From contig JACTVC010000027.1 in assembly GCA_018417955.1 (NCBI GenBank), positions 186,001 to 250,000 of the forward strand: DNA of 64,000 nt, read 5' to 3'. The position numbers and the translations under genes are program-made. The notes under the pieces are model-generated. The model did no database searches, was not told the origin of the DNA, and saw nothing but the letters and a program-made list of their open reading frames with translations. How positions within the stretch are numbered: position 1 is the first letter of the stretch; every line of letters begins with the position of its first letter. Shown here piece by piece: positions 1 through 11,290 of the stretch. This DNA is from Laccaria trichodermophora. Its lineage: Eukaryota; Basidiomycota; Agaricomycetes; Agaricales; Hydnangiaceae.

Positions 1-949
1 CGGATGTTCTTTCTAAAAAGATCTGCAGTTCGCTCACAACTTGTTCTACTTGCGCTAATAGCGTCGGTTTCAAAGCGTAACTCCTTTGAGGTCCTCTTAG
101 TTCTACCGTATCGTTTTGAAGCAAATAGTTCTTTGAGGCAAGGTTGATGGCCCGTTGGTAAGTTGAAACGTCGTCGTCACTTGAGGCTTTGTACTGAGCT
201 ATAAGCCTAGCCATAGGCGATCCTTCGTACCCTCTCTCAGCTTCGAGACGAAAGGTTTGTGACGAAGATTCTACGGTAGAACTCATATTGGTATGGTCTG
301 GATCTATGGTTACGGCAGGAGGATTGTCGAATTGTTGAGATATAGAAGTTAGGGGTAGTATTTCCCCGGTAACGCTAATATTCGTAGTCGGTGAAATAGG
401 AGCCGGAGTTTTGAATTCGAAAGCTCGGAAAGAATTAGGGGTATGATGAAACTCTGAAGAAGGGAGTCGTGGTTGAAAACTCGAAGAAGGGGATGATGTA
501 TCCGTAGCGGATCGTGGAAGGAAAGGGTGGTGTTTGAATCCAACCGCTCGTCCTCGACCAATTTTCGAAGATTTCCCTCTATACGATAAGTCGCCCCGTA
601 ATACGCTGAAGTCGTTGAAAGTTTTATGAGTCGCTTCTGGTCCTCTGTTGGTGAGAGAAGATCGGGGTGTAGCGGGAACTGATAGACCTCTCGCTTTTGA
701 AGCAGCGGGGTTTCTTGCTCGAGAGCTGTAAGGAGTCCTAGCTGGTTTGGAAGGGGAGGAAGATCGTGAGCGATCGGAAAGTGTAGGTTGACTTAACGAT
801 GAAGGAGGAGCACCCCTAATAGGTCTCCGATGCCTAGATCCTTCCGATAGACCTTCTTTCGCTACTGCTCTAAGCTCCTCTTCTGCAGATATGTCTAAGC
901 CGGCCAGGCTGTCGTTGGTTCCCACAGTGTCCACCTTTGTAGGAACCTG
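1..949 (-). CDS. Partial gag-like frame of a retroelement, runs off the left edge
   Basis: Reading leftwards from a TAA at 950-952, the minus strand stays open for about 316 codons to the window edge. There is no ATG near the 5' end; the first in-frame ATG is at 284-286, so the frame is spliced upstream, starts at 286, or is a decayed remnant. The first 220 residues are Ser/Pro/Arg-rich and low in hydrophobics. The part after the internal ATG is helical and acidic, and looks like the N-terminal region of a Ty3/gypsy Gag. No zinc knuckle is visible before the edge. The frame lies on the same strand as the gypsy pol further right, so it may belong to a second element or to the 3' part of the same complex. 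The function is an inference from composition and context. Confidence 0.4.
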
Positions 950-1354
950 TTAGAGGATTAACGTCTGTTCGCGGTATCCGAGTAACAACGACGAGTGAGT
1001 CTGGCGAGCTTTCGGTGTGAAGGAGTTACTACACTGGTGTATAGACCTCTGATGAAGGTCAGATCTGAGTTAAGAGTCGAACCGATACGCGAGTAGCTAC
1101 TGATGCTCTGGATAGCCACGAGCGTAGACGTACTCTCCCTTCTCGGAAAGCCGCAGAAAGGTGTAAACGGTGATTGGAGGATGGAGAGAAAAGGGAACCA
1201 AAGAGTTAGTTCCTGAGAGTCACGAGCTCTCAACGGTGAATCACTATGCTACTGACCTCGTTAATATATCCCTGTCACGCGTGTAGTCGAGTCGTGAAGA
1301 CGATGCTCGAGTGCTGCAAGACGTTGCAAGAATATGTATAAGAAGATGATGATA

Positions 1355-2317
1355 CTACAGGCGTGACTGCAAAAATTGTAGGTAAGCGTGACTACTGTGA
1401 CCATGTGACAATTGAAGCAAAAGGCCTTCGCCTACGTTAAGTTGGGAATATAATAGTAAAGATGGATGGAGGGATCGTCCCGTAGTCCTACCCGTTACAC
1501 TCTCTGGACGTCGATTCGGCTCGACTGGCCGCATTACTACTTCCTGAAGCTCCTCCAGTCGTTTATGCTTGATCCTGTCCCATCCCTGTGTCGCTGGGTC
1601 CGAGTTAACGCGATCTCCCACTGATAAGGTAGGATAGCCCGCCGGTATTCCCTCCCTGTCCTTGTCATTGTTGAATGTAGCTTGCTTTTTATAAGCGACG
1701 TGATCATAGGCATTGGTCTTTGGCGCGAGGTACTGGATATCTGTTGAGGCGACAAAGTCTTGGTGCTTATGATCCTCCTTGTAGTTATATAGTTCTGTAA
1801 TAGGAACCTCGTGGATGATGAAACAAGGGATTCTATGTTTCAAGAGCCAATAAACGTGTTCCTCTCTGGCACCGTTGATCCAGGTTCCCAAGACGTCGTC
1901 CATGGCGAACGGTGTCTCCGTCATCCATTCCTTCATCGCTGCTTCTCTATGTTCCCTCTTAACGATAGACATTGCCTTCAACCATGCGTCCTTCAACTTC
2001 AAGCCCCTTTGTATCCAAGTCACCAAATCCACCGCATCTGCATAATGATGTTCTCCTCCCAATCCTCTAATCTCGCTCTCACTAGGGTAGCATGGCCTAT
2101 TATCCCAGTACTCCTGCTTGATGTTGGCTATGATCGTCATCGTGGATACGGCAGCTTCCAGTTCGATGTTGCGCATCGTAAGCTGTATTAGGAGAGCTGT
2201 ATCCAGGTGCCCTAGATCCCTCATCTCCCTTCGAGGCGAAGAGCTAACCCATGCAATAGCCAGTGGAGCGTTCTCGATGCTTGCCACATGTGCCTGTTCT
2301 CGTTTCACGAACGGCAA
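1355..2317 (-). CDS. Unrecognised ORF, probably retroelement-associated
   Basis: This is a 320-codon minus-strand frame. The leftmost listed start is not an ATG, and the frame stays open upstream to about 2514, so the true 5' end is unclear. The protein is soluble, mixed alpha/beta in composition, with a Trp- and His-rich centre (HVYWLLKHRIPCFIIHEV near residue 155) and a basic C-terminal part. I do not recognise a catalytic motif. It lies downstream of the gypsy integrase on the same strand, where basidiomycete LTR elements can carry extra frames, so I infer it is mobile-element cargo and not a host gene. A decayed host gene is the alternative. Confidence 0.35.
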   Translation of the reverse strand: MPFVKREQAHVASIENAPLAIAWVSSSPRREMRDLGHLDTALLIQLTMRNIELEAAVSTMTIIANIKQEYWDNRPCYPSESEIRGLGGEHHYADAVDLVTWIQRGLKLKDAWLKAMSIVKREHREAAMKEWMTETPFAMDDVLGTWINGAREEHVYWLLKHRIPCFIIHEVPITELYNYKEDHKHQDFVASTDIQYLAPKTNAYDHVAYKKQATFNNDKDREGIPAGYPTLSVGDRVNSDPATQGWDRIKHKRLEELQEVVMRPVEPNRRPESVTGRTTGRSLHPSLLLYSQLNVGEGLLLQLSHGHSSHAYLQFLQSRL

Positions 2318-2519
2318 CCACGGCTGTAACGGATCGTAGTGCTGTGGTGACTTCGTGGGGTCGAATCGTCCTAAGTGACCGTCAAAGCGCCTCTTCGTTC
2401 TATCCTCTTCTATTTTAACTTCGTGCCCTGGAGCCCTAATGCCTGGGTAGTACGCTTCGACTAGGGAGTTTGGGGACCATAATAACCAAGTTTTGCTATG
2501 CGTCGTGACAAGACGGCTA

Positions 2520-3105
2520 TGAACTCAAGAGAAAGGCGGCAGGATGAGTGATAAGGTATCGTCGACCACTGGAAGCTCAGTATATCCTGATAGGCTTTTC
2601 CTACGCATTGTGTCATAAATCCTGGAATCGTATCCGCCTGGCGCAGGGGTATGCGTAAACTTGGTGTACATTATAGTTTTCTTCGGTTCTAGGATGAGCG
2701 ATGATAAGAGTCAACCTTCCGTGGTGGGATTCCTATCAAGGGAGTGATTCTAATTCGTCTCGGGCACGGCAATACGAGTCTTCCTGGACCGATCGGGATC
2801 TACGTGAAGTTGTTTGGATGGGACCAAAGCTTTGATCAATGAAAGGACGAAGATAGTACAAAGAGGTAATTATCCTAGATTACTCCCACGGACATGCCCA
2901 CGTATTGTGTAATACCAATATGTTACAATTATGAAATGATGGATGAATGCCAATAGATCTTTGAACGGAATTAGTGAAGAAGTTCGTGGGTGAATGTCAG
3001 ATGCGACGCCAGCCTTCGTGTGATGTTTTGAAATGAATTGGGTTCTTGTGTGAACACAGGAAGTGAGAAAAGGACCACTAAACTCCATCTCTCCAAGCGT
3101 TCTTC
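2520..3105. other. No gene recognised
   Basis: The stretch between the two small minus-strand frames has no frame I can support. A run of CAC repeats at about 3110-3125 encodes poly-Trp or poly-His in shadow frames and is only a short simple repeat. Confidence 0.4.
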
Positions 3106-3513
3106 CTACCACCACCACCACCACTGCCAGCGTCGCCGTTTAGGCAAGGCTATCCTGGCTATTAACCGTTCATCTCTCATCCCGTTGTATAACACCCATC
3201 CTTTCACCTCCAATACCTTCAGAAGCTTAATGGAACCATAACCTCCTGGTAAATACACCCAAGGTTCGTTTCTGAGGTCACGAGCACTGAACGTCACTGA
3301 TTTCCAACAGTTGATTGTAGAGAAGGGATTAACTTCCTCAAAGCGAGTAATCTCTAGTTGAGGAATACCAGTTGGTACAGAGGGCATCGGAAGAAGATCT
3401 TGGAAGTCGTGCGAGGTTTTAATGCAGCATAAAGGGTTGGGGCATGAAGAGCAATCCTTAACGTGAATTGGCAAAGGATAGGCAGGGAATTTGTTGGGCA
3501 TAGGAATGAGCAT
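3106..3513 (-). CDS. Small ORF downstream of the gypsy integrase, unknown function
   Basis: The 135-codon frame starts at an ATG and lies 158 bp downstream of the integrase stop on the same strand. It has six cysteines, with a CSSCPNPLCC cluster near residue 22, then a compact hydrophobic domain (PWVYLPGGYGSIKLLKVL near residue 85). The last residues are a poly-Trp artefact of a CAC simple repeat, so the true end has probably been changed. It resembles neither envelope nor capsid proteins. Its position suggests a third frame of the G1 chromovirus; this is inference from order and strand only. Confidence 0.35.
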   Translation of the reverse strand: MLIPMPNKFPAYPLPIHVKDCSSCPNPLCCIKTSHDFQDLLPMPSVPTGIPQLEITRFEEVNPFSTINCWKSVTFSARDLRNEPWVYLPGGYGSIKLLKVLEVKGWVLYNGMRDERLIARIALPKRRRWQWWWWW

Positions 3514-3670
3514 GGGTTGACTGGCAGAGAAGGGATTTGTAGTGACAGTGTATATGTGGCAGTATTACTCTGGGACTTAGAGGGGAAGGCACCTCCAAAT
3601 TCCCTTAGACTTTAGCGGTGTTTGAAATTTCGCTTAATTCCTATAGAAGATCAAGAACCCTTTCCTAGTT

Positions 3671-5359
3671 CTAGTTTAGTCCCATCTTAATAAGGTATTC
3701 CCTTTTAATTTCCGGGGAATTGCGTAAGTCAGCCTCTGAAACCCAGGAGTCCGCCTCTGGCCCATACCCAACCCATCTAACTCTAAACATCCTTTGATTG
3801 CCTTTCTTTCGACCTGTCAGCTTATGTCCCAAAATGGCTTCGACTTCATACTCCTCACTAGGCAGGAAGTCTCGAGTAGAAGGCAAAGTAGTACGACTTT
3901 TGAACTCTTCTGGAGATTGTTTGTACTTCCTCAGGTGATCGATATTGATTACTGGGTGCATGGGATAAGAGTCTGGAAGTCTGAGTCGGTAGACGTTTGG
4001 ATTGACACACTCCATTACTTCAAAAGGGCCTATCATTCTCTGAACGAGTTTCTTGCCCGTGCCTTCGACTTCTACGAGTTTCAATGTGTGTGGGTTGACT
4101 AACACTAAATCACCTGGGTTGATCTCCTCCACGGGGCGTCTATCCTTATTGTAAGCTTTCGCTTGCCGTTGTTGTGCGAGTACCAAAGCGTCCCTCGCTT
4201 GATCCCGTTGAAGATTAATAGTCTTGACGTACTCTTCTCCTTGGTGACTAGGGTGGAAAGTAACTTCAGAGGATTCTGTTCCCAATAGAATTTCTCCCAT
4301 TGATATCTTCGGATGATAGTTAAGCAGCAACCCATTTGGAGTATCTTCAGTGGAAGAGTGCCTTGCGGAATTATAGGCAAATGCTAAGACTGATAACCAT
4401 TCGGACCAGGAACTACGATCGTGAGATACATAGGCCCTCAACATTTGTTCAATAGTCGCATTGAGGATCTCAGTTTGTCCGTCGGTTTGAGGGTGGTGGG
4501 AGGATGATAGCGCCATCTTAGCTCTGTGTAAAGCTACTACCGTCCTCCAAAAGCCCATTGCCCAGCGACGATCGCGGTCAGCGATAATTCTGTGAGGCAT
4601 GCCATACACGTGTACTACCCTTTCGACGAACTACTTCGTGAATCCTTCTTGAGATAGAGTGTCGTGAGTGGGTATGAAGAGCCCAAACTTAGTGAATTTA
4701 TCCACAATGACTAGAATCACAGTGTACTTTTCAGCACCGGAGGGTAGTAGTCCCGTAATGAGGTCTAGTGATACTGTTTCGAACGGTCGCGAGGGGATAT
4801 GTGAAGGCCGTAGTGCGCCCATTTTCTTAGTACGGTTGGTCTTAGTTTTCTGGCATACGTCGCAGGTCTCACAAAACTTCTCGGTACTTCGGTTCATGCC
4901 TTTCCAGAAGAATAATTCACGAACTCGTTCTAACGTCTTGACATATCCCCCATGAGCGGCTTTGTGTGGGGCTTCGTGGATCCATTCTAGTACGAACTGT
5001 ATCTGAGATCGGGGAATGCAGAGCCTGGTCTCCCAATGAGCATCGATAAAATAAAGCAACCCGTTTGATCCTTTGTGGAAGTGTGAAGGTGTGATGGCTA
5101 TGCGAGGATTTGGAATTTCTTCCGCGTAGTATTGTCTGAAGAACGGATCTTCCTCATATCCCTTCGTGAATTCGCTTATCACTTCCGGGCTTAGAGCCAC
5201 CAGGAGGTGAGCTTTACTCTCCCATTCCTCTTCCTTTCCTTCGGGCTGCGAATCTAACGGATAGGACCACTGATCAACTTCTGGGAAAGCCTTTGGCAAT
5301 CCGTCGTCTTCGTCTCGATAGCGAATGCCTGAGCATCTAACAGGTCCTCCCACCACCAT
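3671..5359 (-). pseudogene. Gypsy integrase with C-terminal chromodomain, broken
   Basis: Minus-strand frame from 5359. The N-terminal part has the HHCC zinc-binding pattern (H near APHKAAHGGY, then CETCDVC), followed by the catalytic core: D in SLDLITGLLPSG, D in IIADRDRRW, and E in the segment HPQTDGQTEILN. The last 60 residues form a chromodomain (MFRVRWVGYGPEADSWVSE), which in chromoviruses directs integration to modified chromatin. A TAG at 4631-4633 splits the core between the first and second Asp; the frame continues on both sides, so it is a simple nonsense change. A frameshift against the upstream reverse transcriptase frame lies near 5254-5359. Confidence 0.9.
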
Positions 5360-7536
5360 GCTGTAAACACTGCTTTACGAGCTGCCGATTTGCCCATGCG
5401 ATCTTCTGCTTCTTGAGCTACTCTCTGCTTCTCTTCGTCGGAACTAATGGATTGTAATTCGTCTCGAACCGGAGAACTATGCTGCAGAGTTCTCGGTAGC
5501 CTGGATAAGGGGTCTACATTGGAGTGCACGCGACCTGGCCTGTGCACGATCTTCAGACCTGGGTAAGCTGTGAATACTGCCCCCCACGCGGCTAGTCTCC
5601 GGTTAGCGTTCTCATAAACTCTCGCCCACTGTAGCGCTGCGTGATCCGTGATAAGAAGAACCTGCTCTCCCTCGACGAATGGCTGGAATTTTACTAGAGC
5701 TTCCTTTGCTCCTAAAGCTTCTCTCTCCGTCGTACTATAATTCCTCTCCGCTGACTTAAGCGTGCGGCTCCAATATGCTATCACTCGTTCGACATGCACC
5801 ACCGTTTCGTCCAAAGTGGCCCCCCAGACTGAATTAGAGTCGCCTTCCTCATAGTCCGTAGCGAACGATCGAAACAAGCTTGGAACAGGTGCACTGGCAG
5901 CCCAGGCTTTCTGCAATCGATCGTACACCTGTGTACCCTTTAAGTCTCCTACCAAGATCGGCTGTACTTGTTGCAAACACGCGCCCAGGGCGATGTCGGA
6001 GGCGTCCGTGTACAGTCGGTAAGGGAGACCTTGAATCGGATGGCCTAACACTGGGGCCTTGGACAGCGTCTCCTTCACTTCGTGAAAGGCTAGCTCATGT
6101 TCTGGGTCCCAATGCCACTTGACTCCCTTCTTCAATAGTGCAAATAATGGCGCGGCGATATATGAATAATAAGGTATATACTGTGAAAAATAAACAACCA
6201 TGCCCAAAAATTTTTGTAAGTCTGCTACCGATGTCGGGCGGTCCAGATCCAGTATAGCTTGTACTTTCTCCTGATGAGTGGACAACCCTAGGCGTGACAC
6301 TTTCTGTCCCAGTAGGAGGATGGATGAATATCCTATAAAACACTTGGAAGGGGACAATGTTACTCCTGCCTTAGCTATCGCCCCCAGGACTATGTCGAGG
6401 TGTGTGAGATGTTCTTCCCAAGACTTCGAAAACACCACGATGTCGTCGATATAAACTAAGGCGAACAACCAAAGATACGGGGCTAGGATCCCTTGCATAA
6501 GCCGCTGGAAGATGGAGGGACCGTTGCATAGGCCGAATGGCATCCTACGGAATTGCCATAATCCCAAGTGACACCAGAATGCAGTTTTTTCCCTCTCCTC
6601 TTCCTTCATTTCCAACTGCGTGAACCCAGCAAGGGCGTCAAAGGATGATAGTACTTGAGAGCCTGATAAAGCTTGGATGATCTCTGATTGGCATGGTATA
6701 GGGAATTCGTCAGGGATTGTGTTGGCATTTAACTTGTGATAGTCGACGGCCAGTCTTGCCTTCCCGTTCCGGTAGACTACCACCACTGGAAATCCCCAGG
6801 GGCTAACTGAAGGTTCGATTACTCCTGCTTAGAACCACGCCTTCACTTGGTGGTCGATGACCTCTCTTTTTGCTGGTGAAGCGCCGTACATGGGTAAAGA
6901 GGTAGGGACCGTCCCTGGTTTAAGTGGAATAGAAACCTTAGCATCCACATGGCCTAACCTGCCATCGACGCCGAAAGCTGAAGAGTTCCTTTGGAGTACC
7001 TCTTTCAGTCGCGGAAGAATATTAGAGGGTATATCTGGCCCGAGATTGACCAATTCTGGCATGGATCCCGAAGCGGGATCCTCTGGTACGGCTGTCGTCT
7101 TCAGTCCCCAATGCTCCTCTTCCAGCTTACTATCGAAAGCTCTTTCCTGAGTTTTCGTGCTCGTGGAACTTCGCTCTTTCAAGGTCTCATTAATGACCAC
7201 TTTGATAGCCTCCGCCGAAGCAGTGTACTTGGGTAACTCCTCCTCATCAGGATGATCTAGGTATGACGAAGGGTCCGCTAAACGACCTACAATTTCCCCC
7301 TTGCGTACGTACAGAGGCCTGGTGCCCGGGTTTGCCACAGGAAGAACTGGGTTTTCAGACGAAATCCAGGTAAAAGGAGCTGCGAGTATGTCGGTCATGT
7401 CCGAGCCAACTATGACCTTTTCCACTAACCATTCCTTTTTCTCCTTTAAAGCGCCTGTTACTCGTATGGTTTTCACAGTGCCCAGTTCCACTCTAGTGTC
7501 CTCAGTCGCATAAACAGGGGATAACTCTTTGGGCAT
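5254..7536 (-). pseudogene. Gypsy reverse transcriptase and RNase H, broken
   Basis: The frame continues in phase from the protease part. Residues before the stop at 6829-6831 (TAA) hold the linker and the start of the RT fingers. After it come the RT blocks (SSFDALAGFTQLEMKEE, then the YIDD catalytic box in LFALVYIDDIVVFSKSWEEH) and the RNase H domain (LYTDASDIALGACLQQ, ITDHAALQWA). The enzyme copies element RNA into DNA and removes the RNA strand in the virus-like particle. The TAA replaces one codon between KAWF and AGVIEP, a conserved place in this family. The 3' end is shifted against the integrase frame. Confidence 0.92.
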
Positions 7537-7563
7537 CTTCTTCAGTTTCTTGGCTCGTCTACG

Positions 7564-9519
7564 TCAGGCAGTCTTGGCGCGCACAAATGATTGAGTCAGA
7601 TAGGACTGGCGTATTTCGAATCCCAGATCCACATCGTGAGCTGATGACGCGGGGATGACCTTCGTATCATCGTTAATAGTTACTTCGCAATGACCTGTAG
7701 CGTAGCGTTTCACATGCAGCTCGTACGCTGTTTGAAAGTCCTCGCCCAATAAGAGAGGAACTCTCATGCCTCGGACTACGTAAGCTTCTAGTTCAAAACC
7801 GATCCAGACCTGGTCCGTCGTTAAAGTGTACAGACGGGTCTTGATGTACCCAAGAACTTTGGCGTGCCCTGTAAGATGATACAATTTCATCCGCATTCCT
7901 TCCTTCGGCTGAGGCAATGTACCCAATTGCTTCCAAAACTCTTCTGACATAAGGGTGATATCTGCCCCAGAGTCTAGACGAGCTTTCACTTCACCTCTGC
8001 CTATAGACTGAACGTGTGCTTTGATGTGAAGTGCTTGGGTGCCCATAGAGCCTAGCCCTTCAGGCTTAACTTCCTTCTTCACTGCCATTACAACGTCTGA
8101 CTCATTAGGGAAGTAACCTTCCGATTCCTTAAGCAGGATAGATTTCGGGGATGACTGGAACACTGGAGGGGCTTCTGGGTCCTCTATTTCTTCTATAGTA
8201 ACCTTTCTTGTTCCTGTCTTTTTGACTGGTGCTGAGGGCAAGGACGACACAGAAGATGTAGGGGAATTGGTAGAGAAAGCTGGAATCGTATCCGCTTGAC
8301 TCGAGGAAGATCCTTCGTCCTCTGAAGGAGGGTCAGGATAGCCGATGATATCCTCCTCGTCCGAGAACAAGTCCTCCTCTTCGGACTGTGGCGGCGCATC
8401 GTTGATACTAGCTACTGATGCCATTTTGGAAAGCTTCAGTTTTCGACGCGTAGCTCGATTGGCTTGAGGAAGGTCTTCCACCTTACTCTTCCCTTTCTTG
8501 TTAGATTTCATATCAAACTTCTCGCGTCTCCGTTCGTTCCGATTCCTTTTATCCTTCGGTTCTGACACCACCTCAGGCGACTCATACTCAGAAGCGGATG
8601 CCATTGCTGCTGACACAATATCATAGTACGCTATGTCCAGTTCGTTTAATTCCTCTTGATCTATCGTCACATCTACTGAGTGAGCCGCTTTCGTAAAGAA
8701 CCTAGTGTTATGTGGACAGTCTCTGAAGAAGTGCTTGGGACTGAGGCAAATGAAGCAAGGACCGGGGGGAGGGGTTTTGCTGACCACTGAGTCATCTCGG
8801 CAGTAGTTATAACCTGCGATGGTCCTACCCTTGGGCCAATCCGTGCGTTTCCTGTTTACTCCTCTCACTACTACTTGTGCCTCTTTAATAATGTTAAGCT
8901 CTGTCCCGCTCTTGTCTGAATCCTCTGGAGAAGCTGCCTCAACGGTGTGAACTGACTTCGACTTCTCAATGCGTAGGCCGCTATAATACTGGGCTATAAG
9001 ATTTGCTTCCATAGCTTTAGCCAACTTTATGAGTTGCACGATGCTGGGACATGAGACTGTGTTGAGAATGGAACTCCATAAGATAGGCTGCCTATTCATG
9101 AGTCGATGTGTGACTGTAGATCCGTCTATCTCCTCTGGATGGAGAACCATATGAAGACGTATTCGGCGATTGAAGTATTCTTCCGGCGTTTCGCGAGAAT
9201 GAGCATGACCTTGACGAAATCGCATAGCGTCGAATTCGATTCCCCTATTGTTCAGCCATTCGTCATTCATGAAATGGTCGCGCATTCCTGTCATTAGGCA
9301 TTCCCAGTCTTGTGAATAGTAAGCTTGATCTGCTCTTGGTAATGTCATCCACCATCCCTTTGCGGAACCCATCCATCTAATGGGCGCTATTTGTCCTATT
9401 TCCTTGAAAAGCCTTTTTGAAAGTCGAGCTAGTAATGCGATTTCCATGATGTAGTCGATCATTGTAGTGGGGTTCCCATCCCACTGCGGTATCATGCCCA
9501 TGCTGATCTTGTTATTCAA
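7564..9519 (-). pseudogene. Gypsy Gag capsid, CCHC knuckle and retropepsin
   Basis: A 651-codon block without its own ATG. It is continuous in frame with the upstream gag segment except for a TGA at 9631-9633, and with the downstream RT segment except for a TGA at 7564-7566. The capsid part (residues 1-190) has the retrotransposon Gag signature around WWMTLPRADQAYYSQDW. A zinc knuckle C-x2-C-x4-H-x4-C follows (CFICLSPKHFFRDC), then an acidic Ser-rich linker. The retropepsin has its active site in ARLDSGADITLMSEEFW. All three are needed for particle formation and polyprotein cleavage. Confidence 0.9.
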
Positions 9520-9630
9520 TTGCCATTCACTCTTGTTCTTTTCGTCGTCTGGACCTTTCTCTTCGGGGTCGATACCGTAACTGGGACCACCACCCGGGGG
9601 GTCTCCTCCTGGAGGTCCTTGCCCTGAGTT

Positions 9631-10543
9631 TCACGAGTGGCCTCGAAAAGGAGGCAGGCCTTCATAGTTTCGTCGAGCAGGGTTCCTGGGTCCTGACGGT
9701 AGTCCTCCGCCTGGGGGACCATCTCCGCCAGGAGGATCACCTCCATTTGAGCTCCTCCCACTCCTTCCTTGTCTCGTGTTGCTGAAGTTATCCGTAGCAT
9801 AAAAAGCTGAAGTTGATGGTCGATCCTCATTGGGACTAGCGAAACAGGCGTTCTTATTGACTTGGCTAGACTTCGAACGTGTGCCATGGGCACGACCCGA
9901 TTGAACGGTGATCCATGGATTATAAGGGTTCGAGTCCTCGCCCTCTTTCCCTTCATCACCTCCCATGTTAGAATTAAGACCTGCGAAGTGGCTAAGAGGG
10001 TGATTACGGCTTAAGGCCATGGAAATGGAGGTAGGTGGAGGATCACGTCTCCGATCCCTGGAGGACACACTGCCGAAGACTGAAGGCTGACTAGGCGCAA
10101 CTCTGGGTGCGGAACCTTGTGTACGGCTCCATGCTCTAGGCGAGTCTGACCGATCGTCGTATTGTAACTGCGGATAATGGGCTGACTTCCTTTCATAAGG
10201 ACGGTTGTTTACCTCTCTTCCTGATTTGACCCATTCTTCCACTAACTTATCCTTGTAGCTTTGCAGGTGCTCAGGCATCTCCCTCTGATAATCTTCCCTC
10301 AGCATATGCCTAGCCACCACTAAACGCGGAGGTAGTTGACCGTAGTTCGACCGTATATCCGAGAGAGTCGAGTTATATGAAAGGTTGGTCAACGTGTTGT
10401 TGAACTGCCCGAAGATAGCACCTATGGTATTGAGGTCCTGTCGTATGTGGTTCACAGCGCCCTTGCATCGGGTTTGCAGCGTGTAGAAACTGAGCTGGAT
10501 GTGGTCCGCATCCTCCCCCATGGCTAGTTGCTTGAGGATAACA
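9631..10543 (-). pseudogene. Gypsy Gag N-terminal extension, downstream piece
   Basis: This is the continuation of the frame interrupted by N1. It begins at the N1 target site (AAACC, 10544-10548) and runs to the TGA at 9631-9633. The first 100 residues are helical with Leu/Ile heptads (HIRQDLNTIGAIFGQFNNTL), followed by a disordered Ser/Arg/Gly/Pro-rich part. If N1 and one target copy are taken out, it joins in frame with the segment at 18820-19590. Confidence 0.8.
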
Positions 10544-10548
10544 AAACC

Positions 10549-11125
10549 TGTTATGGTGCTGCTCATGCCATGACAATTGTATTAACATAGAGCATGTGTC
10601 CTCTACTTCTGACACTTAGTACTGATTTGAGTGGAATATTTGGCAAGCAAGGTGCAACCAAACAAACTGGATTCCTGACAAGTCATACTGACTCACCAGC
10701 AATGGTACATTGTAGAATAGTGTAGAATATCCCACATGTATAAATACTGCCCCTCTGAATGCATGAGAGGCATCTCTTAACTTTACCCCACTTTACTCTC
10801 ATACTTGAGAACTGCTGTAAGCACAATCAGTACTTGTAGGACAAGGTAAGGCTTCGCGCTACCCAGTCTGAAGCTGTCCTAAGATCGTTACGCTTCGCGC
10901 TAACATCACATTTGATTAAAGACTCGCTCTAATCATTTGGCAGTCTGGTACTCAAGTTCTTACTTGGTTTCAAAGTCTCCTTTACTTCGAAGATACTTAC
11001 AGAACCCCACAGTCCTGCTCGTCTCTTCTTTGGTAACCCAGGTAGTTATTCATTTGTATTCAATTTCTACTGACTACTTGTATACTCATAGGAGTACACC
11101 AAAGATTACGAGCCATATCGTAACA
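10549..11125 (+). repeat. N1 5' LTR
   Basis: 577 bp, TG...CA ends within a TGTTA/TAACA inverted pair. A TATA box (TATAAATA, 10739-10746) marks the likely U3/R region. A short word CTTCGCGCTA occurs twice (near 10851 and 10892). Confidence 0.95.
10739..10746 (+). promoter_or_regulatory. TATA box of the N1 5' LTR
   Basis: TATAAATA, with a matching copy at 18428-18435 in the right LTR. Position about 190 bp into the LTR fits a U3 promoter. Confidence 0.6.
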
Positions 11126-11126
11126 T

Positions 11127-11144
11127 TGGTGGACACACTGGGAA
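11127..11144 (+). other. N1 primer-binding-site candidate
   Basis: One base after the 5' LTR the sequence reads TGGTGGACACACTGGG. It starts with TGG as expected for pairing with a tRNA 3' CCA end. The tRNA species is not identified. Confidence 0.55.
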
Positions 11145-11290
11145 ACATCTTCGCGAGTGATCGGTTACGTAACCACTCTCCGAGCTTGTTTCTTACTCTT
11201 ATCATCTCTACTCACTCTTATGTGTTAGTGACTTCAACTTCGTCCAATATCGCAGGTACGATTTGATTCCCCTTCCCTACTAACACAATC

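Noticed and set aside
9516..9959. A 147-codon minus-strand frame overlapping gag
   Set aside because: It is a shadow of the gag frame in another phase, with composition unlike any retroelement protein.
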